From the NCBI GenBank assembly GCA_019636335.1, contig JAHBXR010000008.1, positions 124,001-188,000 of the forward strand: a stretch of 64,000 bases of DNA, in the 5' to 3' direction. The stretch comes from Pirellulales bacterium. Its GTDB lineage: Bacteria; Planctomycetota; Planctomycetia; Pirellulales; JAEUIK01. Below the pieces are notes generated by a model that ran no database searches, was not told the DNA's origin, and was given only the letters and a program-made list of their open reading frames with translations. A program made the position numbers and the translations under genes. Below are positions 19,193-28,376 of this stretch, piece by piece (within the stretch, counting starts at the first letter, position 1; each line of letters begins with the position of its first letter).

Positions 19193-21129
19193 CGTCGCGG
19201 CGAAGCAGTGGCAGCACTGGTCGCCGAGGGGGCGGTCTGCCGGTCGCCCCACCATTCGAGCAGGGCCTCACGCTGGTGGGCTTGCGTAAAACGGTGCCCC
19301 TGGCATCCGACGTGAATGAGCAACTGCCGGCCGATCGGTTCGAGGCCGTAGACGCTCGGCGCAATGCCATGGCGACGCAGCAGGATGGCTGCGGCCGTCG
19401 CTCCCAGGTCGGGATACATTTCGCCGATCTCGGGGGCATCGTCCTCGCTGTTGATTTCCTCCGGCTTGACGTTGCGACGCGGGAGCACGAGTGGCTCCGT
19501 GCGCGGGACGAGGCTGGCGAGCCAGTCGTCGACATCGGGCCATTCGCGGCGCTCCTGCACGCGACTGGCAATGGCCAACGCGGCGATCCACGGCATGTCG
19601 CAGGGCCCGCCCGGGGTGGGCGGAAGAATGCGTTTGGCCTCGATCGCCTTAAGCAATCCGGGAATGGCCGTTGGCGTGCCGCGGTCCGCCAGCATCAAGC
19701 AGATCAGACCATGACGACTCGTCTGCCCGGCCGGCGTGTTAGCCGCCAACTCAATCTCGAAGGGAGTGTCGTCGACGGCCATGAAATAGGGCCCGACAAA
19801 ACGCGAGAATTCCTCACGATCGACGGCGCCCAGCATGAGAATCTCGGACGGCTGCAACGGCGACTTGCGCGCGGCGATGGCCTCGAGCGTACGGCGACTG
19901 AGGTCGCGCGCACGCTGCTCCTCATCGGTACGCAGATAGTGCTCGTACGCCATACGGCGGCGCGGTGCGGGAAGATTCACTAAATGAAAAAACGCACTCT
20001 CCTGCTGCGGATGAGGAAACAGCACCCCCACGGGATAGTTCCCTTCGGAAAGTGCATTGCCGCTCACGCAGTGCGCCTCGCGATCGTCGATGCGGTCGAA
20101 GTGACTGGGGCGTTCGGCCCCTTCGCCCAGGCTGGGCACTCCGACTAGCAGATACTGGACGCCGCCGTGTCGCAGTTCGCCCGTCGAAGTGTTACCGGCC
20201 GAAGGATCGACGAACCAGAACTCCGCCACCAGAGCGGGTTTCGTCCAGTGCAGCAGATTCTCGATTCGCTGGAGGGCATCGTCGGTCAGCCCGGGCTTGG
20301 CGAGTCGCTCGCCGAGTGCTTGCGCGACCTTGTTCACGTAGGCAGCTCGCGCCAGCAGGTCGAGCACTTCCTGCTCGGCCTGGCGCCGTTGCGCGCGACG
20401 GCGATCGTCGCGATCGGCCGCCAAGGGCATGGCGAGCAGATCGATCCAAGCCACCATCTGTTCGTCGGACACCGGACCGAGCACCGCCTCGTCATCGGGC
20501 CCCAGCAGCCAGGCGCCGCGGGCGCGCTCGAGCACCGGCGCGATATCGCGACGCCCCGACTCACCGAGCGTGGGATCGGCCATGCGCCGCTTGAGCGTGG
20601 CATAAATCTGGGGCACGTTCTCGCGATGCCGCAGCAGCCAGTCGAAGCGTGCTATCGCACCGACACGCACTCCGTACTCGTCATCGGTCAGCGCCGCGGC
20701 CAGTCGGTCGATCTCTTCGGGCGTGGGGGCTTCTCCCTGCTGCGCTGGCAGAGCGTTCTTGCCGCTGGACGGTTCCGCCCGCAATTGTTCGAGGATGGGG
20801 GCGATCCGCGTGCGCACCTCGAACGACGTCGCCGGATCGAGCGAAACGCGACGCAAATTCGCAGCCAGGGCAGCGAGGTATCGAGGAAGGGACGCCAACT
20901 CGCCAAGCCGCCGGGCGGCATCCTCGCGCACCGCGAAATTTTCGGAGTCGAGCTGCGAGAGCAACGTTGCGATTTGCTGTTCGGAGACTGGCGCCGTTGC
21001 CGCGTCGGACGGCGCCGCATCGAGCGGCGCAGTCGCCTCGGCGGCTGGCTCGCCAGCGGTCAGAACGCCGCTAGCCAACGAAAGCGCGAACGCAAAGCAG
21101 AGGGGCGCAAGGAGGCGGGAAATCGTCAT
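19189..21129 (-). CDS. Secreted HEAT-like protein of unknown function
   Basis: The protein has 646 aa with a signal peptide (residues 1-25, cleavage near LTAGEP) and an Ala/Glu/Pro-rich linker. Helical repeats follow in the first 260 residues (NFAVREDAARRLGELA and similar), recalling the wall-repeat proteins common in planctomycetes. The C-terminal 380 residues contain no motif I recognise. Probably periplasmic or surface-located. The DNA has coding-like third-position GC throughout. No neighbour suggests a function. Confidence 0.75.
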   Translation of the reverse strand: MTISRLLAPLCFAFALSLASGVLTAGEPAAEATAPLDAAPSDAATAPVSEQQIATLLSQLDSENFAVREDAARRLGELASLPRYLAALAANLRRVSLDPATSFEVRTRIAPILEQLRAEPSSGKNALPAQQGEAPTPEEIDRLAAALTDDEYGVRVGAIARFDWLLRHRENVPQIYATLKRRMADPTLGESGRRDIAPVLERARGAWLLGPDDEAVLGPVSDEQMVAWIDLLAMPLAADRDDRRRAQRRQAEQEVLDLLARAAYVNKVAQALGERLAKPGLTDDALQRIENLLHWTKPALVAEFWFVDPSAGNTSTGELRHGGVQYLLVGVPSLGEGAERPSHFDRIDDREAHCVSGNALSEGNYPVGVLFPHPQQESAFFHLVNLPAPRRRMAYEHYLRTDEEQRARDLSRRTLEAIAARKSPLQPSEILMLGAVDREEFSRFVGPYFMAVDDTPFEIELAANTPAGQTSRHGLICLMLADRGTPTAIPGLLKAIEAKRILPPTPGGPCDMPWIAALAIASRVQERREWPDVDDWLASLVPRTEPLVLPRRNVKPEEINSEDDAPEIGEMYPDLGATAAAILLRRHGIAPSVYGLEPIGRQLLIHVGCQGHRFTQAHQREALLEWWGDRQTAPSATSAATASPRR

Positions 21130-21294
21130 GGGCCGCGTCAGGCAGGAGGTGTTGCCCGAGCCATCTTCACCGGTGGGATTAGGAACGTTGCCCGATGTTC
21201 CCTAGACACCATGATATGCCAAGCTGCCGGAGGCGGCCAACCTCGCTTCGCTCTCGGGCAATTTGAGTGGGAAAATAGCCGGAAAACGTGCGAC

Positions 21295-22152
21295 TTAGCG
21301 GCCAGCTTGCTCGGCGAGAATCCGCTTCACGTCAGCCGGCTTGTTCGTGATGATGCCGTCGATGCCCAGGTCGATGAGCTCCTGCACGCGCTGCGGATGG
21401 TCGACCGTGTAGGCCCAAGCCTTGAGGCCACGGTTGTGGATGCGGCCGATCGATTCGGACGAGAGCGAGGCCTCGTGCCAGGCCGCGATCCTGGCGCCGG
21501 TCTTTTCGATCAGGTCGAGCCGCTTGCCGGTAATCTCGTCGCGGCCGAGTGCCGCCAGGGCCAACTCGGGGGCCAGCTTGTGACAATCGGTCACATAGTT
21601 CCAGTCGAACGCCTGCACGACGACATTGTTCAGCAGTCCCTTGGCACGCAGGTAATCGACGCACGTCTTGGCGTCCCCCGCCTTGCGCTCGATCAGGGTC
21701 ATCGAACCGGCTTGAATCGCGGTGACCGCATCGTCGAGCGTCGGCAGCCGCGCTCCGGCAAACTGCTCCCCCTTCCACAATCCTGCATCCAGCCCCGCGA
21801 GCTCCTCGAGCGTGCGCTTGCTGATCAGAAGCCCCTTGACGCCAAATTTATCTCGGGCGTTGGTCGTGCGATCGAGCGTCGGATCGTGCAGCACGATGGG
21901 CACGGCGTCGGCCGTGTGGTGATAGTCGAGCTCGACGAGATCGGCCCCGACCTTGACCGCCGACTCGAAGGCCGGCAATGTGTTCTCGGGGTACGCGGCG
22001 CTATCGCCCCGGTGCGCAATCACCAGGATGCGATCGGCCTCGACCAGCGAAGCGGACGCCGAGGCGACACGATCGGCGGCCTGGGCCTGGACGGCCACCA
22101 CGGCGAACGCCAGCCAAGCAACGACCAAGACAGATCGAAAGTTCGAGCGCAT
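21295..22152 (-). CDS. Secreted glycerophosphodiester phosphodiesterase
   Basis: The protein hydrolyses glycerophosphodiesters to glycerol 3-phosphate and an alcohol and is likely exported. After a signal peptide (residues 1-25) come the catalytic AHRGDSAAYPENT motif, the metal-binding VELDYHHTADAVPIVLHD segment, and the C-terminal GLKAWAYTVD and GIDGIITNKP segments of the GDPD TIM barrel. Two substitutions are worth noting: YHH in place of the usual DVH after ELD, and IERK where many members have EIK. The ATG at 22152 gives a clean signal peptide; earlier in-frame starts add non-homologous residues. Confidence 0.92.
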   Translation of the reverse strand: MRSNFRSVLVVAWLAFAVVAVQAQAADRVASASASLVEADRILVIAHRGDSAAYPENTLPAFESAVKVGADLVELDYHHTADAVPIVLHDPTLDRTTNARDKFGVKGLLISKRTLEELAGLDAGLWKGEQFAGARLPTLDDAVTAIQAGSMTLIERKAGDAKTCVDYLRAKGLLNNVVVQAFDWNYVTDCHKLAPELALAALGRDEITGKRLDLIEKTGARIAAWHEASLSSESIGRIHNRGLKAWAYTVDHPQRVQELIDLGIDGIITNKPADVKRILAEQAGR

Positions 22153-22329
22153 GACAGCAGGTAGCCTGGATTCAGATGGGATGACTCTCACCGCACAGAT
22201 TGCCAGCCTGTCCGAGAATCGACACGAATGCAAGTCGAGCGAACAGAATCTTCATCCGCACGGGTGAAGCGCCGGCAGCATGGTTTGCCAACCGCCCTGC
22301 GGCCGGCGATGGCGCAAGGCGCCGCTCGC

Positions 22330-22890
22330 TCAGTCTTCCATGACCTCGACCTCTTTCTGGCGTGCCAGATCCGAGGCCTGGTTCTCGAACTTCTTCGTGA
22401 GCTCCTGGATCTCTTCCTTGACCGATTCGCACTCGTCCTCGGTCATGAGCTTGTCTTTTTGCTCCTGATCGGCCAGCTTGTTGCCGTCGCGTCGGATGTT
22501 GCGCACGGCCACCTTGGCCTCTTCGGTCAGGTCCTTGATGCGCGCCACCATCTTGCGGCGAACTTCGGTCGACAAGGGAGGAATGTTCAGGCGGATCACG
22601 CGGCCGTCGTTCATCGGGTTGAAGCCGAGCCCGCTGGCCTGGATCGCCTTCTCGATATCCTTGAGCGTGCCGGGATCGAACGGCCGGATGACGATCTGCG
22701 AAGGCTCGGGGCAGCCGACCGAAGCGAGTTGCTTAATCGGCGTGGGAGAGCCGTACGCCTCGACGCGGAGGCCATCGACGAGCCCCGGATTGGCGCGCCC
22801 CGTGCGGATGCCCGTCATGGCATGCCTGAGCACGCCCAGGGCCTTTTCCATGCGTTCTTCGACGTCGAACAGAATTTCTTCAGCGCTCAT
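22330..22890 (-). CDS. frr: Ribosome recycling factor
   Basis: RRF splits post-termination ribosomes together with EF-G. The 186-aa length is standard. The hallmark segments [22 protein letters not shown] and [22 protein letters not shown] are present, as is the C-terminal coiled coil ending in Glu/Lys-rich helices. Its ATG overlaps the pyrH stop in an ATGA junction, so it should be translationally coupled as the last gene of the rpsB-tsf-pyrH-frr block. Confidence 0.97.
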   Translation of the reverse strand: MSAEEILFDVEERMEKALGVLRHAMTGIRTGRANPGLVDGLRVEAYGSPTPIKQLASVGCPEPSQIVIRPFDPGTLKDIEKAIQASGLGFNPMNDGRVIRLNIPPLSTEVRRKMVARIKDLTEEAKVAVRNIRRDGNKLADQEQKDKLMTEDECESVKEEIQELTKKFENQASDLARQKEVEVMED

Positions 22891-23669
22891 GAGGTTGCCC
22901 TTCCGCCGGCGGCCAATTCGGACGCCGCACGGCTGGTAATCAGCGTGCCGACCTTTTCGCCATGCACGGCACGCTCGATGTTGCCTTCTTTCTTGTAATT
23001 GAACACCAGGATCGGCATGTCGTGCTCCATGCACTGGGCAATCGCGGTCGAGTCCATTACCCGCAGGTTCTGCTGCTGCACGGTGTGATAGGTCAACTCG
23101 CTGTAGAGCACGGCGTGCGGGTTCTTTTCCGGATCGTCGCTGTAGACACCATCGACGCGGGTCGCCTTGAGCAGGACGTCGGCCTCGAGCTCGAGCGCCC
23201 GCTGCGCGGCGGCGGTGTCGGTGGTGACGAAGGGACTGCCGGTGCCGGCCGCCAGGATGATGATGCGACCTTTCTCCAGGTGGCGCCGCGCGCGCCGGCG
23301 GATGTACGGCTCGGCCACGCCATCCATGCGGATGGCGGTGAGTAGCCGCGTCGCACAGCCGATCGATTCGAGCGCATCCTGCAGGGCCAGCCCGTTCATC
23401 ACGGTGGCAAGCATGCCCATGTAGTGGGCCGTCGCCTCCTGGATGCTCGAGCTGCTCGAGGTGAACTGCGCGCCGCGCAAGATATTGCCGCCGCCGATGA
23501 CGATGGCCATCTCCGCGCCGCGCTCGGCCGCCCGACGCGTCTGCTCGGCGATGAGCGAGACCTCGGGCATGCTGATGCCCCGTTCGCCCGCCTGGCTGAA
23601 GCTCTCGCCCGAGATCTTCAGCACGACGCGGCGTGGACGCGTTCGGTCAGCGGTCGTGGTATCGGCCAT
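22887..23669 (-). CDS. pyrH: UMP kinase
   Basis: PyrH phosphorylates UMP to UDP using ATP and is a hexameric amino-acid-kinase-fold enzyme. Visible signatures are [10 protein letters not shown] at the N-terminus, [11 protein letters not shown], the [16 protein letters not shown] loop and the MDSTAIAQC segment. Length is 260 aa with a short Thr/Arg-rich leader before the fold begins. It lies between tsf and frr as in most bacteria. Confidence 0.97.
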   Translation of the reverse strand: MADTTTADRTRPRRVVLKISGESFSQAGERGISMPEVSLIAEQTRRAAERGAEMAIVIGGGNILRGAQFTSSSSSIQEATAHYMGMLATVMNGLALQDALESIGCATRLLTAIRMDGVAEPYIRRRARRHLEKGRIIILAAGTGSPFVTTDTAAAQRALELEADVLLKATRVDGVYSDDPEKNPHAVLYSELTYHTVQQQNLRVMDSTAIAQCMEHDMPILVFNYKKEGNIERAVHGEKVGTLITSRAASELAAGGRATS

Positions 23670-23735
23670 GATGACTTGATCCCTTCTGCACCGCCCGCCG
23701 TCGGTATCCGCGCCCCGGGTCGAACGTACCCCGCA

Positions 23736-24563
23736 CTACTTGCCAAGCTTCCAGTGGATGAAGCGACGGATCTTGCCCCCCTGGGCGGCGGCGAACTTGG
23801 CCACCGTCTGCTTGTCGTCCTTCACGTAAGGCTGCTCGTTCAGCACGCGCTCGGCGTAGTAGTTGCGCAGGCGGCCTTCGACCATCTTGCCGATGATGTT
23901 CTCTGGCTTGCCTTCGGCACGAGCGGCTTCGGAGAGAATCTCCTTCTCCTTGGCCACCACGGCTGGATCGAGATCCTCGATCGAGACGACGTCGGGCCGC
24001 ATGGCCGCGACGTGCATGCTGATGTCGTTGGCCAACTGTTGATTGCCCCCTTCGAGCTCGACGAGGACGCCGTTCGTGCCCGTGTGGTGGGCATAGCCCC
24101 CCGTCGGGCCGTCGATGCGCGCAATCTGGGTGACCTGGAACACCTCGCGAATGCGATTCGTCAGGTCATCCAATTGAGCCTTGAGCGTCGTCTGCGGATT
24201 GCTCGGCGACGGCTGCGCGAGCAGGTCGTCGGGAGTTTTGGCGCCGGGACCGGTGGCGAGTTGCCTGGCCAGGTCGGAAGCCAACTGCTTGAACTCGTCG
24301 TTCGTCACCACGGGAGCGCTTTCGCAGCGCAGCTCGACCATGGCGCCGACCTGCTTGTCGAAGTCGACGTAGACGCCCATGCGGCCGAATTCGGTGGCGC
24401 GGCCGGCGCGGCTTTCCATCGTCTTCAGGCCCTTCTTGCGGAGCAACTCCTGCGCGGCGACTTGATCGCCACCGGTCTCCTTCAAGGCCTCTTTACACTC
24501 CATCATCGGCAAGCCGGTCTTGTCGCGGAGCGACTTGACCGCTGCTGCAGAAATCTCTGCCAT
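23736..24563 (-). CDS. tsf: Translation elongation factor Ts
   Basis: EF-Ts recharges EF-Tu by displacing GDP. The N-terminal UBA-like helix set with LRDKTGLPMMECKEAL and LLRKKG is diagnostic, and the core GRMGVYVDFDKQVGAMVELRCESAPV follows. The 275-aa length is normal. It sits 149 bases downstream of rpsB and ahead of pyrH. Confidence 0.97.
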   Translation of the reverse strand: MAEISAAAVKSLRDKTGLPMMECKEALKETGGDQVAAQELLRKKGLKTMESRAGRATEFGRMGVYVDFDKQVGAMVELRCESAPVVTNDEFKQLASDLARQLATGPGAKTPDDLLAQPSPSNPQTTLKAQLDDLTNRIREVFQVTQIARIDGPTGGYAHHTGTNGVLVELEGGNQQLANDISMHVAAMRPDVVSIEDLDPAVVAKEKEILSEAARAEGKPENIIGKMVEGRLRNYYAERVLNEQPYVKDDKQTVAKFAAAQGGKIRRFIHWKLGK

Positions 24564-24712
24564 GGTTCCAATATCTCCCTTGCGCTAGGCGCTCTTGTAG
24601 GTGGAAACGGACGACGCTCGCCTCCAGGCCAGGACGGCGGATCGATCGCGCGGATCGCTACCGCCGAAAATGCGCGAGGCGCGGGGCGCTTCGTCCGTCG
24701 GGCAGGTACGGG

Positions 24713-25468
24713 TTAGTCCTTGTCCTCGCCGTTTTCGGCCGGCTCGCTCGAGTAGGCCTTGGCGTGGGTCGCTGCCGCTTCACCCCGGTTGGCGTTCCCT
24801 TCGATGATCGCATCGGCCAGATGACGCACGACCAGCTCGATCGAGCGAATGCTGTCGTCATTGCCGGGGATGGGCAGATCCACCAGATCGGGATCGCAAT
24901 CGGTATCAATCAAGGCCAAGGTTGTCACGCCCAGCTTGCGAGCCTCGCGCACGGCGTTGTGCTCTTTGCGAGGATCGATGATCACCAGGCATTCGGGCAG
25001 GCGGTTGAGCGTACGCATGCCGTTCAGGTTGCGCAGCATCTTGCGGTGCTCGCGCGTGAGCGCCGACTGCATCTTCTTCGAGTAGACCGAGATCTGACCG
25101 CTCGACATCAACTCGTCGAGCTGTTCGAGACGGGCCAGGCGGCTGCGAATCGTGCGGAAGTTCGTGAGCGTGCCCCCCAGCCAGCGCTCGCTGACGTAGG
25201 GCATGTTGCAACGCGCGGCCTCGCGCTGGATCGTTTCGGCGGCTTGCTTCTTGGTGCCGACAAACAACACCAGACTGCCGGCCGAGGCGACCTGCGAGAG
25301 ATACTTACGCGCCCGCAACAGGCCGCGGATCGTCTCGCGCACGTCGATGATGTGAATCAGGTTGCGCCGGCCAAAGATGTACGGGGCCATCTTCGGGTTC
25401 CAGCGGCTGGCACGGTGGCCAAAGTGGACGCCAGCCTCGATCAACTCCTTCGCCAATACGTTCGCCAA
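24713..25468 (-). CDS. rpsB: 30S ribosomal protein S2 (TTG start)
   Basis: S2 binds the 30S body and helps recruit S1. Signatures include [25 protein letters not shown] near the N-terminus, the GTKKQA segment and [24 protein letters not shown]. The frame is open further upstream, but homology begins at [13 protein letters not shown], where a TTG at 25468 lies seven bases after a GAGGAG ribosome site; I take this as the start. That gives 251 aa, normal for S2, plus an acidic C-terminal tail. It is the first gene of rpsB-tsf-pyrH-frr. Confidence 0.95.
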   Translation of the reverse strand: MANVLAKELIEAGVHFGHRASRWNPKMAPYIFGRRNLIHIIDVRETIRGLLRARKYLSQVASAGSLVLFVGTKKQAAETIQREAARCNMPYVSERWLGGTLTNFRTIRSRLARLEQLDELMSSGQISVYSKKMQSALTREHRKMLRNLNGMRTLNRLPECLVIIDPRKEHNAVREARKLGVTTLALIDTDCDPDLVDLPIPGNDDSIRSIELVVRHLADAIIEGNANRGEAAATHAKAYSSEPAENGEDKD

Positions 25469-25777
25469 GGGAAACTCCTCGTCATAGGCACACCGGCTCT
25501 TGGCCCGTGTCGGATGCGTGGCATCCGAGGGGCGTCCGGCGTTCTGAGCGGACATCCGGCCAGATGATTGCGACGCTAAAGGAAAGCGCCATACCGCCTT
25601 GGGCCGTTCAAGGCGATAAGCGACTCATGCTACCCGCGCCGGCGCGGGTGGTCAATCGCTCCCTCGGCATGTTCTCTCAAGGAACTCGGGGCGCACCAAT
25701 GGCACCACAACCATTGATCCATAAATAAGTTAGGCTGTCAGCACCGGCCGAAGATTCGGAGCGCGGCCTCGCCCCGC
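25469..25777. other. Leader/promoter region upstream of rpsB
   Basis: This 309-base gap separates rpsB from the frameshifted HTH gene. It must contain the rpsB promoter and perhaps an S2-responsive leader. The AT-rich segment 25700-25740 is the best promoter candidate on the minus strand (a CTGACA-like box 17 bases before ATCAAT), but this is too weak to call separately. Confidence 0.35.
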
Positions 25778-26129
25778 TTACTGGCTCGTCAAGCTCAAGA
25801 AGCGTCTGCGGAAAGCGGCCGGGGCGTGTGCGATCTCGTCCATGAAGCGGCATGCCAGAGGCGAGGGAGCTCGGTCACCTTGCTCCCACGCCTGAACACT
25901 GTTGGTTGATACGCCCAGGGAACTGAGCGAACAGGGCCTGACTGAGCCCCAACATGTCTCGCACCGACTTGACGCGATCGGGGGTATAGGCCACGGATTC
26001 GATGTTCAGACGAACGGTGCGGCAGTTGAAGCGATCCTCTAGCCGTTCTCCCTTTTCCAGGGCATCGGCAACGCTTTGTAAGCCTGCGACAATTCGTGCT
26101 TCGACAGACGGCTTCTTTTTGCGTGGCAT
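25778..26129 (-). pseudogene. HTH (XRE/antitoxin-like) gene broken by a frameshift
   Basis: From the ATG at 26129 the frame reads MPRKKKPSVEARIV, then VRDMLGLSQALFAQF, the first helices of an XRE-type HTH, and then breaks. Dropping one base from the C run on the minus strand (plus-strand GGG at 25918-25920) restores LGVSTNSVQAWEQGDRAPS and a coherent C-terminus ending at TAA 25778-25780. The restored protein of about 116 aa resembles HigA/MqsA-like regulators that bind DNA and often pair with a toxin. No toxin gene is recognisable next to it. The unshifted frame ends nearby at 25875 with non-homologous sequence. Either a true one-base insertion or a sequencing error explains it. Confidence 0.7.
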
Positions 26130-26187
26130 GTTAAAAACCGAATCGACGCTGACCCCGAACTCAGCGAGGCAGGTGCCGGGCGGCGAA

Positions 26188-26532
26188 TCAGCCTGTCGGC
26201 ACGCCACTTGGATCGAGAGAGTCGCGGCGTGTGGGGCCATCCGGTCGAAGTTTTGAGAAATCACGAGCGAGTCTTCGTCGATATCGCTCGCGTCTTTGCA
26301 GGTGATGCAGATGACCGTTCGCCGCGAAGTAGTTCGAGAGGCCGATCAATGCGACAAACAGCGCACTGAGGGCCAAGATCCAAAGCCCAACCATCGGTAA
26401 GACGACAGCGAGAATCGCACCAATCGCTGTTAAAGCTACCGACTTTGTTCTCTTCGAGGCGAACCGCGCCTGCTGTGCGCGTTCGCGCGAGGCGACGGCT
26501 TCCTGTTCCGTGGAGTAAGACGCGTCGGGCAT
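26188..26532 (-). CDS. Small two-helix membrane protein, unknown
   Basis: A 114-aa protein with a charged N-terminal helix (about 30 residues, Glu/Arg/Gln-rich), two adjacent hydrophobic helices (residues about 31-70), and a basic C-terminal tail. An AAGGAAGG ribosome site five bases before the ATG supports translation. No family is recognised. It belongs to the lower-GC patch of small genes between rpsB and the kinase. Confidence 0.55.
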   Translation of the reverse strand: MPDASYSTEQEAVASRERAQQARFASKRTKSVALTAIGAILAVVLPMVGLWILALSALFVALIGLSNYFAANGHLHHLQRRERYRRRLARDFSKLRPDGPTRRDSLDPSGVPTG

Positions 26533-26543
26533 GATCGCCTTCC

Positions 26544-26765
26544 TTACCGTTCGCGATAGTCCAGCAGATCGACGGTAGTCGACTTGGCCACGATTATAGC
26601 CAAGTCCAGAATCTGTGTAATCTCAGATGGGGTAAACTGCGCATCGTAGAGCATCGACTCGCACTCCGATTTCCATTCGTCGTCCGTGAGTTCTTTGGGA
26701 TGGCGATCGTGCTTCAGCAGCAGTTTTTCGGCCCAGTCGTTGAGGTCATCCTTGAAGTGCGCCAT
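26544..26765 (-). CDS. Small acidic soluble protein, unknown
   Basis: A 73-aa protein starting MAHFKDDLNDWAEKLL and predicted to be almost entirely helical and soluble. It ends 11 bases before the next small membrane protein gene, in an operon-like arrangement. No clear ribosome site is visible, but the amino-acid composition is protein-like. Function unknown. Confidence 0.5.
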   Translation of the reverse strand: MAHFKDDLNDWAEKLLLKHDRHPKELTDDEWKSECESMLYDAQFTPSEITQILDLAIIVAKSTTVDLLDYRER

Positions 26766-26896
26766 TGTCGGAGTTGGGCATTACGCCGCACGACTGCTAG
26801 CAAGGCAGCACCAAAGATTGCGGCGAGCCCGAGGCCCGCAACAACATCGATGATGGGTTTGATTGCCGTGGCCGCTTCGCTGAGTTGTTCAAACAA
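26714..26896 (-). CDS. Possible tiny one-helix membrane protein (TTG start)
   Basis: A 60-aa frame starting with TTG at 26896, with AGGGGG nine bases upstream, encodes one strong hydrophobic helix (residues about 16-36, IIDVVAGLGLAAIFGAALLA) followed by a basic tail. Its last 52 bases overlap the start of the gene at 26765 in another frame, so one of the two may be wrong or the true stop of this peptide is simply coupled to the next start. Function unknown. Confidence 0.35.
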   Translation of the reverse strand: MFEQLSEAATAIKPIIDVVAGLGLAAIFGAALLAVVRRNAQLRQWRTSRMTSTTGPKNCC

Positions 26897-26956
26897 CGGA
26901 CATTGCCCCCTAAAAAGTTGAGTTCGGCGCTCGCCGTCTGTGAATGTGTCAGACTC

Positions 26957-27322
26957 CTACTGGCCAAGTCGTTTTGGACGGGCAGGATCATGCCAGTCCA
27001 TTTGGCAGTGTAGACATTGCATGGCCAGCGCCGTTCGGAGCGGCTGGCCGCAATAAGGACACGGACTGGTTGTGCCCTGGGTGTCAGGCCGCCCTTCATG
27101 CAGTACCCAGAGTTTTGCCAAGGCGATTGAGCAACCAGTGGACGCTCGAAGTTCCTGCATCGCCATCATCTTCCGACCGTTTCGAATTAACGAGACGATA
27201 CGCTGCCGATCCGCGTCAGACAACTCGACAAATTCAGGAATGTGCTGATGGCATTTCGGACAAATGCGCGCGGGGAGCGCGGTGTCCTCCAATTCCTTAT
27301 GACGGTAGGGTTCGTCACTCAT
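26957..27322 (-). CDS. Zinc-ribbon protein with L7/L12-like helical segment
   Basis: The 121-aa product starts MSDEPYRHKELE. It has a first Cys pair CPKCHQHIPEF, a helical middle (DADRQRIVSLIRNGRKMMAMQELRAS and ALAKLWV) that resembles the C-terminal fold of ribosomal L7/L12 as used in several DUF families, and a second zinc ribbon CPYCGQPL plus CLHC. It may be a small adaptor, but the partner is unknown. The ATG at 27322 is preferred because upstream residues are Arg-rich with no homology. It lies 67 bases downstream of the kinase gene. Confidence 0.6.
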   Translation of the reverse strand: MSDEPYRHKELEDTALPARICPKCHQHIPEFVELSDADRQRIVSLIRNGRKMMAMQELRASTGCSIALAKLWVLHEGRPDTQGTTSPCPYCGQPLRTALAMQCLHCQMDWHDPARPKRLGQ

Positions 27323-27389
27323 CTCTGCGACCCTGGCATCATGCTGCCCACCGGTCAACATTCGGCGTCGAGATCTACATTCTGCACGC

Positions 27390-28268
27390 CTACCCCTCGT
27401 CCTCACTTTCCACTTTCTGCACCATTTTCAGAAAGTGCTCCATCGAGGGACACCGTTTGTCCGGCTCGCGTCGCAGGCAACTGTGGATCGCCTCGGCCAG
27501 TCGTTTGTTGATCTGCGGCCGGTATTTGAAGATCTCGGTCGCGGGACGCTGGGCGTGTCCCATGGCGGCCTGTCCCGTGGTGCCGCGATCCCACGGCAGT
27601 TCATAAGTACACAGCTCGTAGGCCGTGACGCCGAAGGCGAACACGTCGAGCCGCTGGTCGGTCTTCTGCCGTTTCACCAGTTCGGGAGCCATGTAGTTGG
27701 GGGTCCCGGTACGATTGCCCGGCTGCATGAACTCGGGAGTGGCGGGCACGGTGAGACCGAAGTCGATGAGCTTGAGCACGCCGCCGTTCGGATCGATCAT
27801 CAAGTTGCGCGGGCAGATATCGCGATGGATGTAGCCCGCCTTGTGTACCGCGGCAATCGCCTGCGCGATCTGCTTGATCAACTCGACGCGGATGCCATCG
27901 AGCACCTCGTCGTTGCGGCCGATGATGAGCGAGTTCAGCCCGGGGCCTTCGATGAACTCCATCACCAGGTACTGCTCGCCCTTCGTCGTCCGACCGTGCT
28001 CGTAGGTCTTGACGATGTTGGGATGCTCGAGCGACATGGCAATCTCCCCTTCCTTGGGGCGATTGAGACCACGGAGGCGTGCTTCGAGATCGGCCAGCTT
28101 TTGCGGATCAAGAATCTTGAGCGCGACGATCTGATCGTTGCGCCGGTCGCGGGCGCGATAGGTCTGCGACATGGTGCCCGAGATCGCCTCGCGCAGCAGC
28201 TCGAAGCGCGACTTGACGTTGCACTTGCCGCCGGAGAGCACCGTCATGAATCGATCGAGCAAACTCAT
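27390..28268 (-). CDS. Ser/Thr-type protein kinase with atypical catalytic loop
   Basis: This 292-aa soluble kinase-fold protein contains little beyond the kinase domain. The ATP-anchoring Lys is K51 (IVALKIL). The catalytic loop reads HRDICPRN (148-155), so the Lys usual in Ser/Thr kinases two residues after the Asp is Cys. Arg occupies the +4 position, as in the tyrosine-kinase HRDLAARN. DFG (169-171), GTPNYMAPE and the DVFAFGVTAYEL helix are intact, while the Gly-rich loop is degenerate (AISGTMSQTY). No membrane anchor or sensor domain is seen. It may be an active dual-specificity enzyme or a weak kinase. It lies upstream of the small-gene patch. Confidence 0.9.
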   Translation of the reverse strand: MSLLDRFMTVLSGGKCNVKSRFELLREAISGTMSQTYRARDRRNDQIVALKILDPQKLADLEARLRGLNRPKEGEIAMSLEHPNIVKTYEHGRTTKGEQYLVMEFIEGPGLNSLIIGRNDEVLDGIRVELIKQIAQAIAAVHKAGYIHRDICPRNLMIDPNGGVLKLIDFGLTVPATPEFMQPGNRTGTPNYMAPELVKRQKTDQRLDVFAFGVTAYELCTYELPWDRGTTGQAAMGHAQRPATEIFKYRPQINKRLAEAIHSCLRREPDKRCPSMEHFLKMVQKVESEDEG

Positions 28269-28376
28269 CGGGCAGAAAACTCCCCAGCCATTCCGCGACA
28301 GCCAGCGATGCGCACTTCAATCGTAGTTGAAGGGGCCAGCAGGGGGTAGTGCGGCGCGGTCTGCCAGGGGGCGGGG

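Noticed and set aside
18659-19255. N-terminal extension of the large PVC-type protein by up to 199 residues
   Set aside because: The extension has Arg/His/Ser-rich random-like sequence, overlaps the small NPYESP gene and would bury the signal peptide.
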